A stretch of DNA of 15,397 nucleotides, from the NCBI GenBank assembly GCA_029821515.1, contig JALGTD010000008.1:1-15397 (forward strand), written 5' to 3'. Origin of the DNA: Candidatus Zipacnadia bacterium. GTDB lineage: Bacteria; Armatimonadota; Zipacnadia; Zipacnadales; Zipacnadaceae. A model generated the notes under the pieces. That model was not told the origin of the DNA. It ran no database searches and saw nothing but the letters and a program-made list of their open reading frames with translations. The first letter of the stretch is position 1, and the number at the start of each line of letters is the position of its first letter. The translations under genes were made by a program, and so were the position numbers. This document shows positions 14,687-15,397 of the stretch, piece after piece.

Positions 14687-15397
14687 ATGGAGGATTTGCA
14701 GAGACGTGCTGATACTCTGATTGAGGCCCTCCCCTATATTCAGCAGTGGGCGGGCAAGACCATTGTTGTCAAATACGGCGGCGCGGCAATGACCGACCCG
14801 CAGATGCAGGACAACGTTGCCCAGGACCTCGTGCTGCTGCGCTATGTCGGGATCAACGTGGTCGTCGTGCATGGTGGGGGCCAGCGGATTAGTGAGATGA
14901 TGAAACGTCTGGGCATCGAGCCCAAGTTCGCCGGCGGCTTGCGGGTGACCGACGCTGAAACGATGGAGATCGCCCAAATGGTGCTGGTCGGCGATGTCAA
15001 TCAGCAACTGGTCTCTTTGATTAACGCCGCCGGGGGGCGGGCTGTGGGCCTGTCGGGCCAGGATGGCAGTATGATCATCTCACGCAAGAAGGAAAGCGGC
15101 GAGGATGATCTGGGCCTCGTGGGGGAGATCGTGAGTATCGACACTGAAGTCATCTATACCTTGACTGAGGCAGGCTTCATACCGGTAGTTTCCTCTATCG
15201 GCGGGGACGGTGATGGGCAAAGCTACAATATCAATGCTGATACCGTCGCCGGCCAGCTAGCCTGCGAACTGCAGGCGGTGAAACTCGCCACCCTCAGCGA
15301 TATAGCCGGCCTGCTGGAAGACCCCGACGATCCGACCACGCTGATTAGTGAGTTGACCACCAGTGAGGCGAAGGCGCTCATCGCCGACGGAGATGTA
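14687..15397 (+). CDS. argB: Acetylglutamate kinase, partial (C-terminus beyond right edge)
   Basis: This enzyme phosphorylates N-acetyl-L-glutamate, the second step of arginine biosynthesis. 237 codons are visible, open to the window end, against a family length of about 280-300. Motifs are VVKYGGAAMTD (catalytic Lys29 and Gly-rich loop), VVVHGGGQRISEMMKRLGIEPKF (61-81), GGLRVTDAETMEIAQMVLVGDVNQQLV (Arg86, substrate site), SIGGDGDGQSYNINADTVAGQLA (nucleotide/substrate region) and LATLSDIAGLLEDPDD. The N-terminal helix of about 20 residues (LIEALPYIQQWAGKT) is the kinked-helix extension found in arginine-inhibited hexameric enzymes such as that of Thermotoga, so feedback inhibition is inferred. 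The ATG is preceded by AGGAGA at 6-nt spacing. It is the only well-supported plus-strand gene and diverges from fur across about 190 nt. Confidence 0.97.
   Translation, partial: MEDLQRRADTLIEALPYIQQWAGKTIVVKYGGAAMTDPQMQDNVAQDLVLLRYVGINVVVVHGGGQRISEMMKRLGIEPKFAGGLRVTDAETMEIAQMVLVGDVNQQLVSLINAAGGRAVGLSGQDGSMIISRKKESGEDDLGLVGEIVSIDTEVIYTLTEAGFIPVVSSIGGDGDGQSYNINADTVAGQLACELQAVKLATLSDIAGLLEDPDDPTTLISELTTSEAKALIADGDV

Noticed and set aside
14522..15007. Minus-strand 161-codon ORF overlapping argB
   Set aside because: Antisense to the strongly supported argB and running through the fur promoter; no recognisable protein features.

Overview
The window is a bacterial chromosome fragment of moderately high GC. 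Thirteen of the fourteen well-supported protein genes lie on the minus strand and form one long co-directional run from fur (about 14496) down to the left edge. Only argB, at the right edge, is on the plus strand, and it diverges from fur. The content is mostly housekeeping: GyrB, acetylglutamate kinase, D-aminoacyl-tRNA deacylase, MTA/SAH deaminase, and iron uptake with its regulator. Mixed in are poorly characterised envelope or secreted proteins. Taxonomy cannot be fixed from this sequence. The lipobox lipoprotein and Sec signal peptide, the short-type GyrB (no large insert) and the compact Feo operon suit a free-living member of a little-cultured phylum. Armatimonadota or a neighbour is my guess, with low confidence.

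Layout on the minus strand, from right to left. (1) fur-feoA-feoB (14496-12037) forms an iron regulation and Fe(II) uptake operon. It is driven by a near-consensus sigma-70 promoter with two perfect 7-1-7 inverted repeats over the promoter and 5' leader, which look like autoregulatory Fur operators. (2) A 250-nt gap holds a possible 39-aa plus-strand ORF. (3) A secreted protein with two Rossmann/GATase1-like segments (11778-10411) is followed by a PHP-domain phosphoesterase with its own promoter, which overlaps a lipoprotein gene by 4 nt. (4) dtd, a seven-TPR protein, a glyoxalase-II-like metallo-beta-lactamase protein and mtaD follow closely and are probably co-transcribed. (5) A 605-nt gap carries a very good promoter for gyrB with a leader of about 260 nt and several dyads. 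(6) After gyrB comes a 12-bp tandem repeat, then a GT2 glycosyltransferase, a 65-aa membrane protein and a GT39/PMT-type membrane glycosyltransferase that runs off the left edge. These last three overlap or abut and look like an envelope glycan or polyprenyl-phosphate sugar transfer cassette.

I found no clear novel defence, mobile or RNA system. The observations most worth checking are the missing canonical start of the GT2 gene beside the 12-bp repeat, the paired 7-1-7 palindromes at fur, a near-identical 18-19-nt promoter element shared by gyrB and argB, the altered active-site motif of the D-aminoacyl-tRNA deacylase, and the unannotated small ORF beside feoB.
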